NCBI RefSeq assembly: GCF_003034995.1
Contig: NZ_PZKF01000008.1
Span: forward strand, 1-64,000
Source: Phaeovulum veldkampii DSM 11550
GTDB taxonomy: Bacteria > Pseudomonadota > Alphaproteobacteria > Rhodobacterales > Rhodobacteraceae
DNA length: 64,000 nt
Direction of reading: 5' to 3'
Part shown: in pieces, positions 1 through 7,509 of the stretch
How positions within the stretch are numbered: the first letter of the stretch is position 1
How the letters are laid out: each line of letters starts with the position of its first letter
The notes under the pieces: generated by a model
Databases searched by the model: none
Told to the model about the DNA's origin: nothing
The model's input: only the letters and a program-made list of their open reading frames with translations
Program-made: the position numbers and the translations under genes

Positions 1-345
1 CTTACGCTGATTGCTGGGATTGACGAACAGCAGCGCGTGCTTGAGGCGGCGCTGCGGGGTGAGACGTACACGGTACGCGTTACGCGCAAGGTTACGAACG
101 CAGAAGGCGAACGGGTAGAGCAGGCGGCGGAAAAGCGTGCACGGGCTTGGTACTTTGAGCAGGACAACGGCTGGTACGTGCAGTGCAGATACGGTGCACG
201 GGTTTTGCACTTGAACGGCAAGAGCAACGCGGTTTGGGTGGCTACGCTGCAAGAGGTGGCGGACGTGCTGGCTGCGTTTAAGGCTGCTGCGGAAAGTGGA
301 GAACTAGACAAGGCGGTTGCGATGGCTATGGCGCGTGCGAAGTAG
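1..345 (+). CDS. DUF6641-like hypothetical protein, 5' end outside the window
   Basis: The frame is open from base 1, so the start lies upstream; a GTG at 37 is internal to the open frame and probably not the start. The visible 114 residues run from an acidic/basic helical part into a C-terminal block with W-Y-F, CRYGARVL, a K-x-NAVWV stretch and an AAAESGELD-like ending. This order (aromatic hairpin, RYGxKVxxL, K-NAxxV, AGELD) is what I recall for proteins named DUF6641, found mainly on plasmids and integrative elements. Function is unknown. Codon use (TTG, TAC, AAC, AGA) and the lower GC of this stretch differ from all later genes, suggesting acquired DNA. Followed by an AT-rich gap and a strong terminator. 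The family call is from memory, not from a search. Confidence 0.6.
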   Translation, partial: LTLIAGIDEQQRVLEAALRGETYTVRVTRKVTNAEGERVEQAAEKRARAWYFEQDNGWYVQCRYGARVLHLNGKSNAVWVATLQEVADVLAAFKAAAESGELDKAVAMAMARAK

Positions 346-512
346 CTGCTGTAGCTGTTTCTAAAGTGCTGCATTTTCGCAGTTTTTGGGTCAACACATG
401 TTTCACAACGTGTTGTTTGGCTTCAAAATGGCAGTAGAAACAGTAAGTTACAGAAACGCTAGTTAGCCAAGCGTTAAGCTGGAAGCTACATTTTACTACA
501 GTAATCACTTGG

Positions 513-539
513 AAAAGCGCAGTTTTTACTGCGCTTTTT
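513..539 (+). terminator. Bidirectional-looking intrinsic terminator
   Basis: An 11-bp perfect stem (AAAAGCGCAGT / ACTGCGCTTTT) with a four-T loop is followed by a T run. It would end transcription of the DUF6641-like gene and, because the stem begins with an A run, can also work on the other strand. It lies at the boundary between the AT-rich left edge and the GC-rich chromosome. Confidence 0.85.
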
Positions 540-1039
540 CTTTTGTGCGCACTGAACACAAGTTGCACAGCTCAACCGCACAGTCCGCCTGACCGATGAT
601 CCCGAGCGGCCATCCCAAAATTTGCACCAGATTGACGGACGCTACCCAAATCGCTGCCGAATTGGTGTAGCACTTCGCGCCCACCCGCCGCGGCGGGAAA
701 ACTGCGATCTGGGATTGGTGGACCAAGCACGCCACAGGCTCTTGACCGCAAGCCGACCGCCCCGAGCCATCCGCGATGGCGCGCGGACCGCTGACATCTT
801 CTGGTAACGCTGCCTTTGAACTGAGTTTGGTGGGAACGTGAAAGATATCACCTTTGCAGGAACGCGCGAGGGGGGCGTCAGCATCGCCCCGTGGCCCGGT
901 TTGTCGCGACAGCGGGCGTCATGGTGTTTTCACGATGATCGGGATACTATTGCCCCTTCAACCGGCCCCCGATGGTATTATCTGTAAGTTGAGGTTTCCG
1001 ACGGGCAGCGATGTTGCGCCACGCGGGGCAGGGGACGCC
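540..1039. other. Intergenic stretch with no recognisable gene
   Basis: About 500 bases between the left-edge terminator and the next gene. Short open frames exist on both strands, but none carries a motif I recognise, none has a convincing ribosome binding site, and they overlap each other in conflicting frames. Composition changes here from AT-rich to the GC-rich chromosomal background. It may be a scar of a mobile element boundary; I see no inverted repeats, attachment-site copy or tRNA in it. Confidence 0.5.
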
Positions 1040-1984
1040 ATGTCCCGCTACACGGTGAGGCACGGCATGCAAGCGGCATATTTTTCGGATCGGCGATCGC
1101 GGGTGGATGGCTTTGTGCAGCGCCACTTCAGTGTGCCCGGAACCCTGCGCCTGCATGCTGTGGCCTTCGGTCGCGATATCCTGCGCGCCCCGGTCAATGT
1201 GGCTCTTGCGCCGGTGCTTGTGCTGATCCGTGTGCTTGCATGGCTGTGCCGCCGGGTCGGTCTGGCGCGGCTGTCGGCGTGGCTGGCGCGGCGCCGTATC
1301 CTGCTGCGGACCGAGGTCGCGCGCCGGATCGAAACCCTGATCGTGACCGATTTGCTGGAGGTGCCGCTGCCCGAAGGCGCTACTGCCGGTGATCCTTTGG
1401 CGCTGTCGCGGGCCGTGCTGTCTGCGCCGCAGTTTCGGGATGTGATCCGTCAGCGCGAAAGCGTTGTCGAAGCGCAGGCCTTGGCAGGCCGGATCGCGGT
1501 GACCTTGGCCGACTATTCCGGCACCCGTTCAGCCGTGGCCGAGATGACGACCGCGCTGGTCACGCTGATCGCGGGGGCGGTTGCCTTTCAGGCGCTGACG
1601 CCGGGAATGATCTCGCTCGCACCCGATCTGGCCGATGCCGTGTCGCGCACCGCGGCGATTGCTGATTTCCCTCTGGGTAAAACCCTGGGCGGGCTGTGGT
1701 ATGGCGTCTTTCCGACCGGTGCATCCGCCCTGGCCCTTGCGGCAACAGTCATCGGGCTGGTCATGACCGGGGCGGTCGTCGCGGCCTTTGCCGGGGTGAT
1801 CGCCGATCCGGTCCAAAGCCGCCTTGGCATCCATCACCGCCGCCTGATGCGCCTGATCGACACGCTTCAGGCCGAACTTGACGGTGCGGCGCCAAAGCCA
1901 TTCACCGCGCCGGAGCATTATTTCGCCCGTGCGCTGGACCTTTGGGATGCCGCTCTCAGCGCGCTGCGTGCATTGCGAAGCTGA
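1040..1984 (+). CDS. Membrane-associated protein, DUF6635-like
   Basis: A 314-residue protein of unknown function. I chose the ATG at 1040, preceded by a G-rich stretch, because the conserved-looking part begins shortly after it (VDGFVQRHFSVPGTLRLH at about 22-39); the upstream in-frame extension looks non-coding. Hydrophobic segments lie at about 50-70, 170-190 and 228-254, separated by an Arg-rich region at 71-98. The middle carries an APQFRDVIRQR segment (about 129-139) and GTRSAVAEMTTAL (161-173). This arrangement matches my memory of a Rhodobacterales family annotated DUF6635. The gene stands alone, transcribed away from the lipid-glycan cluster. Gene reality is likely; family assignment is moderately sure. 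Confidence 0.7.
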   Translation: MSRYTVRHGMQAAYFSDRRSRVDGFVQRHFSVPGTLRLHAVAFGRDILRAPVNVALAPVLVLIRVLAWLCRRVGLARLSAWLARRRILLRTEVARRIETLIVTDLLEVPLPEGATAGDPLALSRAVLSAPQFRDVIRQRESVVEAQALAGRIAVTLADYSGTRSAVAEMTTALVTLIAGAVAFQALTPGMISLAPDLADAVSRTAAIADFPLGKTLGGLWYGVFPTGASALALAATVIGLVMTGAVVAAFAGVIADPVQSRLGIHHRRLMRLIDTLQAELDGAAPKPFTAPEHYFARALDLWDAALSALRALRS

Positions 1985-2186
1985 CGCATCAACGCGGGCG
2001 CCAGGCTTTTGCGCCGGATATTCACGGCCGCAGGTCGTGGCTGATCCGAGGCCTCAGCAGCGATGCGATGCAGCGCGTCCTTGACCGAAAACGCCAACAG
2101 ATCGACTGGAGTGCATCGCCATAACTGTGTGCCACGCCATTTGTCTGTAGCTCGGCCTCGGGCGGTAGCTCCTGACCTCTGTGTTG

Positions 2187-3065
2187 TTACTTGGCCTTAT
2201 CGAGCAGTTGCGGCCCGTCATCGCGCAGGCAAAACGTGCCCCGTGATCGCGCAACGTCAGTGCCGTGATGCCAAATATTCTGCCCTCCGTCGCGCAATGC
2301 CGCTGCGGCCAACGCCGCCATCGCGGGCGACAACAGCGCGCGTCGGCGCTGGCCGTCGATCCGCTGTCGCAGGGCCAGTGTCACCAGCGCGCCTAACGTC
2401 ATTCCCGCCAAAACATCTGACAGCCAGTGCACCCCGATCAGCCCGCGGGTCAGCGCGATCAAGGCGCCTGTGAACACCAGTGCCAGCGCGTGCCGTGGCC
2501 AGATCATTGCCAGCACGGTCATCATCGCCATCGCCGTGGTGGCATGGCCCGAGGGAAAGCTGGCCCAGCCCGGCTGGAAAGCCAGAACCGAGAAGTCAAA
2601 CACGCCCCCCTCGGGCATCGTTGGTCTGGCGCGTCCGATCATGTTCTTGAACAGGCTTGCAAGCAGCCCGCTGCCCGCCACCGCAGTCATCAGCAACAAT
2701 ACGCAGGCCTGAGCCCGGCGTAACGCCACCTTGGCGCGCCCCCGCGCCTGCGGCAAAAGCAGCCGCAGCACCGCAAAGGCCAGAAGCCCAAATCCAAGCG
2801 GCCAGGCGGAATTGCCCAGTCGGGTCAATGTGCGCAGCACTGATCGCAAATCAGGGTCAAGCGAAAGCGCAAGCTGATGCACCGGCGGGTCAAGAAAAAG
2901 GACCACCAGAAACATCCCGATCAGGAAGGCTACCGCCAGCGAAGCGCGGCTTTGCCCGTGCAATAACAGCGCCACAGGGCCGGGCTTTGGCGGGTTGCGC
3001 TTTGGGGGGCGGTCCTCAGACGGAGTTGGGAGGTCGATGAGAAGAGCCAAGCGACCGCGTTTCAT
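2187..3065 (-). CDS. PAP2-family membrane phosphatase, last gene of the lipid-glycan cluster
   Basis: A 292-residue integral membrane phosphatase of the PAP2 / type 2 phosphatidic acid phosphatase superfamily, expected to remove phosphate from a lipid such as undecaprenyl pyrophosphate, phosphatidate or lipid A on the periplasmic side. All three signature motifs are present: KNMIGRARP at 140-148, FPSGH at 170-174 and TRGLIGVH at 206-213 (R207 and nucleophile H213; Ser of the classical SR pair is Thr). Five to six hydrophobic segments surround them. The start is the ATG at 3065, whose ATGA overlaps the stop of the GT39 gene, so translation is probably coupled. The last 50 residues after the final membrane segment are hydrophilic and show no family feature. 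Substrate cannot be read from sequence. Confidence 0.88.
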   Translation of the reverse strand: MKRGRLALLIDLPTPSEDRPPKRNPPKPGPVALLLHGQSRASLAVAFLIGMFLVVLFLDPPVHQLALSLDPDLRSVLRTLTRLGNSAWPLGFGLLAFAVLRLLLPQARGRAKVALRRAQACVLLLMTAVAGSGLLASLFKNMIGRARPTMPEGGVFDFSVLAFQPGWASFPSGHATTAMAMMTVLAMIWPRHALALVFTGALIALTRGLIGVHWLSDVLAGMTLGALVTLALRQRIDGQRRRALLSPAMAALAAAALRDGGQNIWHHGTDVARSRGTFCLRDDGPQLLDKAK

Positions 3066-4714
3066 CGTGCTACCTCGCATGTCAAAAGATCAAGTGTCAC
3101 CCATTTTCCCGCCCCGATGGCCAGCCCCTCGAACTGCCCGATCAGGGGGCAGTTTGCGTTTGCGGGCGGCGGTGGCAGGCCGTCACGCCGGGCGCGGATG
3201 ATGTAGGTGCAGCGCGCGCCCGCAGACACCGCGTCGGGCAGCGCCTCATTTGCCCGAATCCTCCGCGTGTCGCGTCCCGCAAGCCAAATCAGCGAGGGTT
3301 CGTTATAGCCCCAGCCGACAAGGTCCGGGGCGGCCGTGCAGCCGCTGGCCTCGGCGTGGCGCTGGGCTGCGGCCACGGCGCGGTGGCCGGGCCAAAGCGC
3401 TTCCAGTCGCGCAAAACCGGGAAACAGACCCGCATAAAGCGCCAGCCCGGCAAGCACCGAAAGCGGAACAATCCGCGCCACCTGCCGCCGTGCAAGCGCA
3501 AGGCCAGCCGCCCCCGACAGAACGGTCGCTGCCGCCAAGCCAAGAACCAACGGCCACAGCGCAGGCAGGTCCGATCCGTGAGCAAAGCCGAACCACAACA
3601 CGCCCAGACCAAGCAAAAGCCCTGGCAGCAGCGCCAGGGCCGCCGCCAGTCGCAGCCCCCGCCCGGCCATGGCCAGCCCCGCAGGCCCCCAGGCCGCCGC
3701 CGCCAGCGCCAGTGCCGGGTAGACCGGCAGCGGATAATGCACAAGTTTGGTCGGCACCGCCTCAAGCACCATCCAGAACGGTACCGCCCAAGCCAGCAGG
3801 GCCTGAACCGGGCGCGTGCGGCGTTCGCGCCAAAGCCCCGGCAGGGCCAGCACCAGCAGCACGCTGCCGGGCCAGAACGTCAGCCACAGTGCCAGCAGGT
3901 AGCTGCCCGGAGGTGCGCCCTTGCCCTCTTGCCCTGCGGCGATCTTGGGCAAAAGGTCCACCCCGACCGAGCCTTGCCAGAAGTCCGCCCCGTCGCGTAG
4001 CGTGATCGCCACGAACCACGGCAGCGCCACGGCCAGCGCCAAAACAATCGGCCCCGGTGCCGCCAGCGGGCGCAGCCAGCGCGCCTCGCGCCGCAACAGC
4101 GCCAATGTGGTGGCGGTCAGGGCCAAAACGGCCGGGCCGATCGGCCCTTTCAGCAAAACGCCCGCCGCCACCGCCAGCCAGAACGCATAGGCCATACCGC
4201 GCCCTTTGGATACGCTACCGGCCATGTGCAGCTGCATCAGCACGGCCTGCGCCGCCAGAACCGTGGCAAGCAGTGCGGCGTCGGTCTTGGCGATCCGCGC
4301 CTCGGCGCCCAGAACCAGCGTTACCACCATCAGTGCGCCCGCCCAAAGCGCCGCAGACCAGCCCACCAGCGGCGCGCCCGCCACCGCCACCAGAACCACC
4401 GCCGCCGTGGCTCCGATCAGCGATGGCAGCCGATGCACCCACAGCGGCGCCCTGTCGCCTTGCCCGCTGGCCAACGCCGCCCCGGCCTGAAGCCAGTAAA
4501 TTCCCGCAGGCTTTTTCAGTCGCGCCTCGTCGCCAAAGCGGATGTCGATCGGGTCGCCGCTTTCGACCATTTGCCGCGCGGCCTGGGCAAAGCGCGCCTC
4601 GTCGCGGTCGGTCACCGGCAGGGCCGCAAATCCGGGCAGGAAAGCGGCCAGCGACAGAAACACAAGCGCGATCAACCCGCGCGCAGGTGACAGCCCGGCG
4701 ATGGAACTGGTCAT
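3062..4714 (-). CDS. ArnT-like glycosyltransferase family 39 (GT39)
   Basis: A 550-residue polytopic membrane glycosyltransferase of the GT39 / ArnT-PMT type, which moves a sugar from a polyprenyl-phosphate donor onto a lipid or protein acceptor on the outer face of the inner membrane. The N-terminal part has the acidic catalytic motif DRDE at 36-39, followed by ARFAQAARQM and the KKPAGIYW motif at 67-74, both typical of ArnT relatives. About a dozen hydrophobic segments follow, then a soluble C-terminal domain of about 90 residues. The ATG at 4714 overlaps the stop of the upstream PAP2 gene (ATGA), and the stop overlaps the downstream PAP2 start, so the three genes form a coupled unit. Donor and acceptor are unknown; the nearby GT2 protein probably makes the polyprenyl-phosphate sugar. 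Confidence 0.88.
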   Translation of the reverse strand: MTSSIAGLSPARGLIALVFLSLAAFLPGFAALPVTDRDEARFAQAARQMVESGDPIDIRFGDEARLKKPAGIYWLQAGAALASGQGDRAPLWVHRLPSLIGATAAVVLVAVAGAPLVGWSAALWAGALMVVTLVLGAEARIAKTDAALLATVLAAQAVLMQLHMAGSVSKGRGMAYAFWLAVAAGVLLKGPIGPAVLALTATTLALLRREARWLRPLAAPGPIVLALAVALPWFVAITLRDGADFWQGSVGVDLLPKIAAGQEGKGAPPGSYLLALWLTFWPGSVLLVLALPGLWRERRTRPVQALLAWAVPFWMVLEAVPTKLVHYPLPVYPALALAAAAWGPAGLAMAGRGLRLAAALALLPGLLLGLGVLWFGFAHGSDLPALWPLVLGLAAATVLSGAAGLALARRQVARIVPLSVLAGLALYAGLFPGFARLEALWPGHRAVAAAQRHAEASGCTAAPDLVGWGYNEPSLIWLAGRDTRRIRANEALPDAVSAGARCTYIIRARRDGLPPPPANANCPLIGQFEGLAIGAGKWVTLDLLTCEVAR

Positions 4715-5493
4715 GCTCGCAGCCATCGTTCGGCCCGGTCCGTAGCGGTCTGCAACAGGGACTGCGCCCACAGGGCCAACGGCCGCAGGTCGGACAGGCC
4801 CATCTGCGTGCGTGCCCGCCCGATTGCCAGCACCCGGTAGCTTGCCAGCGCGACCCCCGCCGAGATCAGCCCCGAGAACAGCGAATCCGACAGGAAATGC
4901 CGCCCCAGTGATACCCGCATTGCGGCGACGATGACCACCAGCGCCAGCCCCGCCAGAACCGCCCGCTGACGCCTGTGCCCGTTCAGCCAGGGCCAAGCCA
5001 GCACCACCGCGCAAAGCGTGAGCGTGGCGGTTACCGACACCTCACCCGAGGTGAACGAGCAGTTTCGGGCGCACTGGTCGGCCCACTGCCAGGCGGGGGT
5101 GAAATTCGCCGTGCCGCCGAATTCGGTAATATTGACCGGGCGCGCGCGGCCAAGGTTGGCTTTCAGCAGCAGGTTCACGATCAGCGCCGGTGCGATCAGC
5201 ACGTTCACCGTCGCAAAGATCGCACAGCGCAGGGCCGCGCCTCGCAACCATCCGCCGACCCAGCCCGCAAGCGTGCCCAGCACGACCAGCAGGGCAACCG
5301 TCTCCATTGACCACTTCATGACGGCATTCAGCACCGGCAGCGGTCCATGTGTGGCGACGAAGCTGCCCGCCCCGTCGGTCAGGGCATGCGAGACGGCAAG
5401 GTCAAGCTCCGGAAAGGCGGCAAAGCTGGCCTGTGCGATGATGACGGCAAACAGGAAGGTCATCAAAAGACGGGAATAAATGGGGTCGGTCAC
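4711..5493 (-). CDS. PAP2-family membrane phosphatase with SGE in place of SGH
   Basis: A 260-residue membrane phosphatase of the PAP2 superfamily. Motif 1 is KANLGRARP (111-119), motif 2 is CSFTSGE (145-151) and motif 3 is RVSLGRHFLSD (193-203, nucleophile H199). In motif 2 the usual PSGH histidine is replaced by Glu151; I recall CSFVSGE-type motifs as a recurring subfamily in alphaproteobacteria, so it is probably active rather than dead. The start is a GTG at 5493 whose GTGA overlaps the stop of the truncated GT39 remnant, so coupling survived the deletion upstream. Likely substrates are lipid phosphates of the envelope, perhaps the lipid A 1- or 4'-phosphate or an undecaprenyl carrier. 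Confidence 0.87.
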   Translation of the reverse strand: MTDPIYSRLLMTFLFAVIIAQASFAAFPELDLAVSHALTDGAGSFVATHGPLPVLNAVMKWSMETVALLVVLGTLAGWVGGWLRGAALRCAIFATVNVLIAPALIVNLLLKANLGRARPVNITEFGGTANFTPAWQWADQCARNCSFTSGEVSVTATLTLCAVVLAWPWLNGHRRQRAVLAGLALVVIVAAMRVSLGRHFLSDSLFSGLISAGVALASYRVLAIGRARTQMGLSDLRPLALWAQSLLQTATDRAERWLRA

Positions 5494-5905
5494 GATTTGG
5501 CCTCATGTGCGGAAAGACAGCCTGGGTTGGCCAGCGGCAGCGCGACCGAAACCGCCAAGGCCAAGCGCGACGACAGCGCCAGCAGCCGCCCCCAGGTCAC
5601 AAGAACACCAGCCGCAAGCTCAGCCGCGGGCATCAGCGACACCACGGCCCAGTTCGCCAGCGCCTTGCCTGCTGCAAACGCCTGCCCCAGAACGGCCAGC
5701 CGCAGAACGCCCGCCATCGCGACAAACTCCGCCTGCACCGTGCCCCGTCTGGTTCGAGCCAGCGCCAGCAGCAGGGCAGGAACCATCGCCGGCCCGATCA
5801 CGATCAACTGCTCGGCCAAAAAGCGCAGCGCGCCTGCCAGATCTGGGTGCCAACGGGCCACGCCCTGCGGCATCCCGCGCTTTGCCAGAGATGGTGAAAC
5901 GGGGT
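5490..5905 (-). pseudogene. C-terminal remnant of a second GT39 glycosyltransferase
   Basis: About 130 residues resemble only the last quarter of an ArnT/GT39 enzyme: ALRFLAEQLIVIGPAM (a membrane segment that follows the substrate loop in these proteins), then VLGQAFAAGKALANWAVVS (family pattern QA-x-x-KA-x-ANWA) and the final membrane helix with LALPLANP. The N-terminal three quarters, including the catalytic acidic motif and the K-P-P...Y-W region, are missing. The gene sits immediately after the LABN gene, where a full-length GT39 normally stands, so a deletion of roughly 1 kb is inferred. An ATG at 5873 (MPQGVARW) could still start a 127-residue peptide, and its stop overlaps the GTG of the PAP2 gene. 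Called non-functional for glycosyl transfer. Confidence 0.7.
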
Positions 5906-5926
5906 GAATCCATGCTTGGCCAGACC

Positions 5927-6244
5927 TCAGTTTTCGACTGCCGTGCGGGGGCCTTCTGCATGGATCAGCCACAAATTACGGATGTAGATCAGCAGGCCCA
6001 TCGACTGGCCCAGAACAAACACAGGGTCACGCCGCCAAAGCGCATAGCTCAGCAGGACGACCCCACCTGCGATTGAAAAATACCAGAATGCGATCGGGAT
6101 AACGGATCGCTGCTGCCGCTCGGAGGCGATCCACTGGACCAGAAAGCGGGCGGTGAACAAAAGTTGCCCCCCAAGCCCCACCAACACCCAGGTGAATTCG
6201 GTCCAACTGGAGACATGTAGAGCCGACCAGAAAAACTCCTGCAT
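5927..6244 (-). CDS. LABN-domain membrane protein (lipid A biosynthesis N-terminal domain)
   Basis: A 105-residue protein matching the LABN domain, the short three-helix membrane module seen alone beside ArnC/ArnT-like genes or at the N-terminus of some LpxB proteins. Visible signatures are GLGGQLLFTARFLVQWIASE (about 24-43), RQQRSVIP, FWYFSIAGGVVLLSYA and the ending GQSMGLLIYIRNLWLI. It is probably a small membrane transporter or partner for polyprenyl-linked sugars, but its biochemical role is not established. Its ATG overlaps the GT2 stop by one base (TGATG), so it is co-translated with that gene. Length is normal for the family. Confidence 0.88.
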   Translation of the reverse strand: MQEFFWSALHVSSWTEFTWVLVGLGGQLLFTARFLVQWIASERQQRSVIPIAFWYFSIAGGVVLLSYALWRRDPVFVLGQSMGLLIYIRNLWLIHAEGPRTAVEN

Positions 6245-7119
6245 CAGATCGTCTCCTTGGCAGGCAGGCTTTCAGGCCCCGCGCCCACCGGCAGGTCGGG
6301 CAGGGCATCGCGTATTTCGACCGGGTGCCCGGTCTTGCGCCGCCGGATCAGCCAAGCCACCCCGGCCAGATCGGAGATGCCGACGAGGGCCCGCGACAGA
6401 TTTCCGTATTTCGACTGGCCGTGCTGCCGCGCTGCGTGGCTGACATCGATCAGCGCCACCCCCCAACCGTCGCGCGCAAAAAGCGCCGGCAGGTAGCGGT
6501 GTTGGTGATTGAAGAACGGCAGCGCCAGATAGGCATCGCGGCGAAACGCCTTCAGTCCACAGCCGGTATCGCGCGTGTTATCGCTCAGCAGGGCCATCCT
6601 CAATCGGTTCGCCAGCCTCGAGGCAAGCCGTTTTGACAGGCTGTCCTTGCGCCCGACCCGCTGCCCCGCAACCAGCCCCAGACAAGGCCCCGACCGCGGC
6701 CCTGGCCCTTTTGGTTGCGCCAGCAACGGCGCCAGCAGGCGCGGCAGGTTTTCGGGCGGGTTTTGGCCGTCACCGTCCAGTGTGGCGATCACCGCACCGC
6801 GGGCCGCCAATACACCCGAATGCACTGCTGCCGATTGTCCGGCGGGTCGTGCGTGACCGATCACGCGGAGACCTGTGAACCGGGTTGCCAGATCCAGGCA
6901 TACGGCCCGCGTGTGGTCGCGCGATCCGTCATCGACCAGCACGATTTCAAATGTGCAGATCTTCGACATCTCGGTGTGGATTTCGGCCACGAGGCCCGGG
7001 ATGCTCTCTTGCTCGTTCAAGAGAGGCACAACGACCGAAACCCCGGGTAGCGCATCCGGTGTGCGTCCGGTCTTCGGCACCACAAAAGCAGAGGTCGTGA
7101 TCGGAGTGGTCATGCTCAT
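6244..7119 (-). CDS. Family 2 glycosyltransferase, polyprenyl-phosphate sugar synthase type (DPM1/ArnC-like)
   Basis: A soluble-headed GT2 enzyme of 291 residues that would transfer a sugar from a nucleotide donor to polyprenyl phosphate at the cytoplasmic face. Visible motifs are VVVPLLNEQESIP near the start, IVLVDDGSRD (nucleotide binding), TLDGDGQNPPENLP (metal-binding DxD-like motif) and DTGCGLKAFRR followed by FFNHQHRYLPALF, the last two typical of DPM1-like proteins. It lacks the long C-terminal membrane region of ArnC and GtrB. First gene of the cluster. I chose ATG 7119 (MSMTTPITT); 7113 or an earlier ATG at 7155 are possible because no strong ribosome binding site is visible. The product presumably feeds the GT39 enzyme. 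Confidence 0.88.
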   Translation of the reverse strand: MSMTTPITTSAFVVPKTGRTPDALPGVSVVVPLLNEQESIPGLVAEIHTEMSKICTFEIVLVDDGSRDHTRAVCLDLATRFTGLRVIGHARPAGQSAAVHSGVLAARGAVIATLDGDGQNPPENLPRLLAPLLAQPKGPGPRSGPCLGLVAGQRVGRKDSLSKRLASRLANRLRMALLSDNTRDTGCGLKAFRRDAYLALPFFNHQHRYLPALFARDGWGVALIDVSHAARQHGQSKYGNLSRALVGISDLAGVAWLIRRRKTGHPVEIRDALPDLPVGAGPESLPAKETI

Positions 7120-7194
7120 GAGCAATGTGCTATCCGCCGATTGCAAATTCTGCATGTCAGAACGGCCACAGATGCACGGCGAATTTGCGACGGC

Positions 7195-7300
7195 CAGTCG
7201 TGGAACCCGCGCATGAAATCATGTTGATCACGGGTCACAGGACGCTGGCGACAGTGCAGCGTTACAGCGAAACAGCGTTACAGCGTTACAGCGATGCGCG
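7195..7300 (+). pseudogene. Remnant of the C-terminus of a tyrosine recombinase (phage-type integrase)
   Basis: The plus strand encodes PAHEIMLITGHRTLATVQRY (frame beginning near 7197). This is the end of the catalytic domain of tyrosine recombinases: the xxHEIMxxTGHxTLxxVQRY block containing the conserved His and nucleophilic Tyr. Everything upstream (the R and K/H box 1 regions) is missing and no start codon fits, so it is a relic. It points at, and lies about 160 bases from, the 3' end of the CAT tRNA gene, which is where integrases of tRNA-targeting islands usually sit. The Tyr block is partly duplicated (QRYSETALQRYSD). Confidence 0.72.
7257..7294 (+). repeat. Short direct duplication inside the integrase remnant
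   Basis: The 14-base unit CAGCGTTACAGCGA occurs at 7257-7270 and again at 7281-7294, separated by a related GCGTTA-containing spacer. It encodes two copies of the QRYS peptide and looks like slippage in a decaying gene. It is not a CRISPR or an attachment site. Confidence 0.8.
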
Positions 7301-7433
7301 AGGGGCTTGCAGATTCTGCCCATGCCAAGCCGCTTTCCCGGCCAAACCAGGAACACACCGTGGTGAACCTTCCCCAAAGGTTCGCCAATAAATCATCCAA
7401 GGCAATGAAAATAAAGGATAAATAGATGGGGTT

Positions 7434-7509
7434 TGGTAGGCCCGGAGGGACTCGAACCCCCAACCAAGGCGTTATGAGCGCCCTGCTCTGACCATTGAGC
7501 TACAGGCCC
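7434..7509 (-). tRNA. tRNA with CAT anticodon (probably tRNA-Ile2 read as lysidine-AU; elongator Met is the alternative)
   Basis: Folds into a complete cloverleaf: acceptor GGGCCTG / CGGGCCT, D stem GCTC / GAGC, anticodon stem GGGCG / CGCCT with loop CTCATAA, T stem GGGGG / CCCTC with TTCGAGT, discriminator A and an encoded CCA. The anticodon is CAT. It is not the initiator (no C1-A72 mismatch, no GGG/CCC pairs in the anticodon stem). The AGAGC-A-GG...TTGGTT context resembles tRNA-Ile2 genes modified by TilS, and a tilS gene is present at 41.3 kb. The Met versus Ile2 choice is an inference. Its 3' end faces the integrase remnant. Confidence 0.88.

Larger units (their letters stand above)
7120..7433. 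other. Intergenic zone between the GT2 gene and the CAT tRNA
   Basis: This 314-base gap holds the promoter side of the minus-strand lipid-glycan cluster and, on the plus strand, a tyrosine-recombinase tail remnant with an internal short duplication (listed separately). I see no intact gene. A clear promoter for the GT2 gene could not be fixed. Confidence 0.5.

Noticed and set aside
1985-2186. A possible small gene in the 202-base gap after the DUF6635-like gene
   Set aside because: Short frames on both strands lack start signals and recognisable residues; I see nothing functional there.
7186-7200. Short resemblance to the M13 forward primer (CGACGGCCAGT), suggesting vector sequence
   Set aside because: Only 11 bases match, there is no lacZ or polylinker context, and the flanking sequence is an integrase relic.
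7257-7294. Repeats near the tRNA as a CRISPR or attachment-site array
   Set aside because: Only two 14-base copies, in frame within the integrase relic; no regular spacers and no match to the tRNA 3' end.
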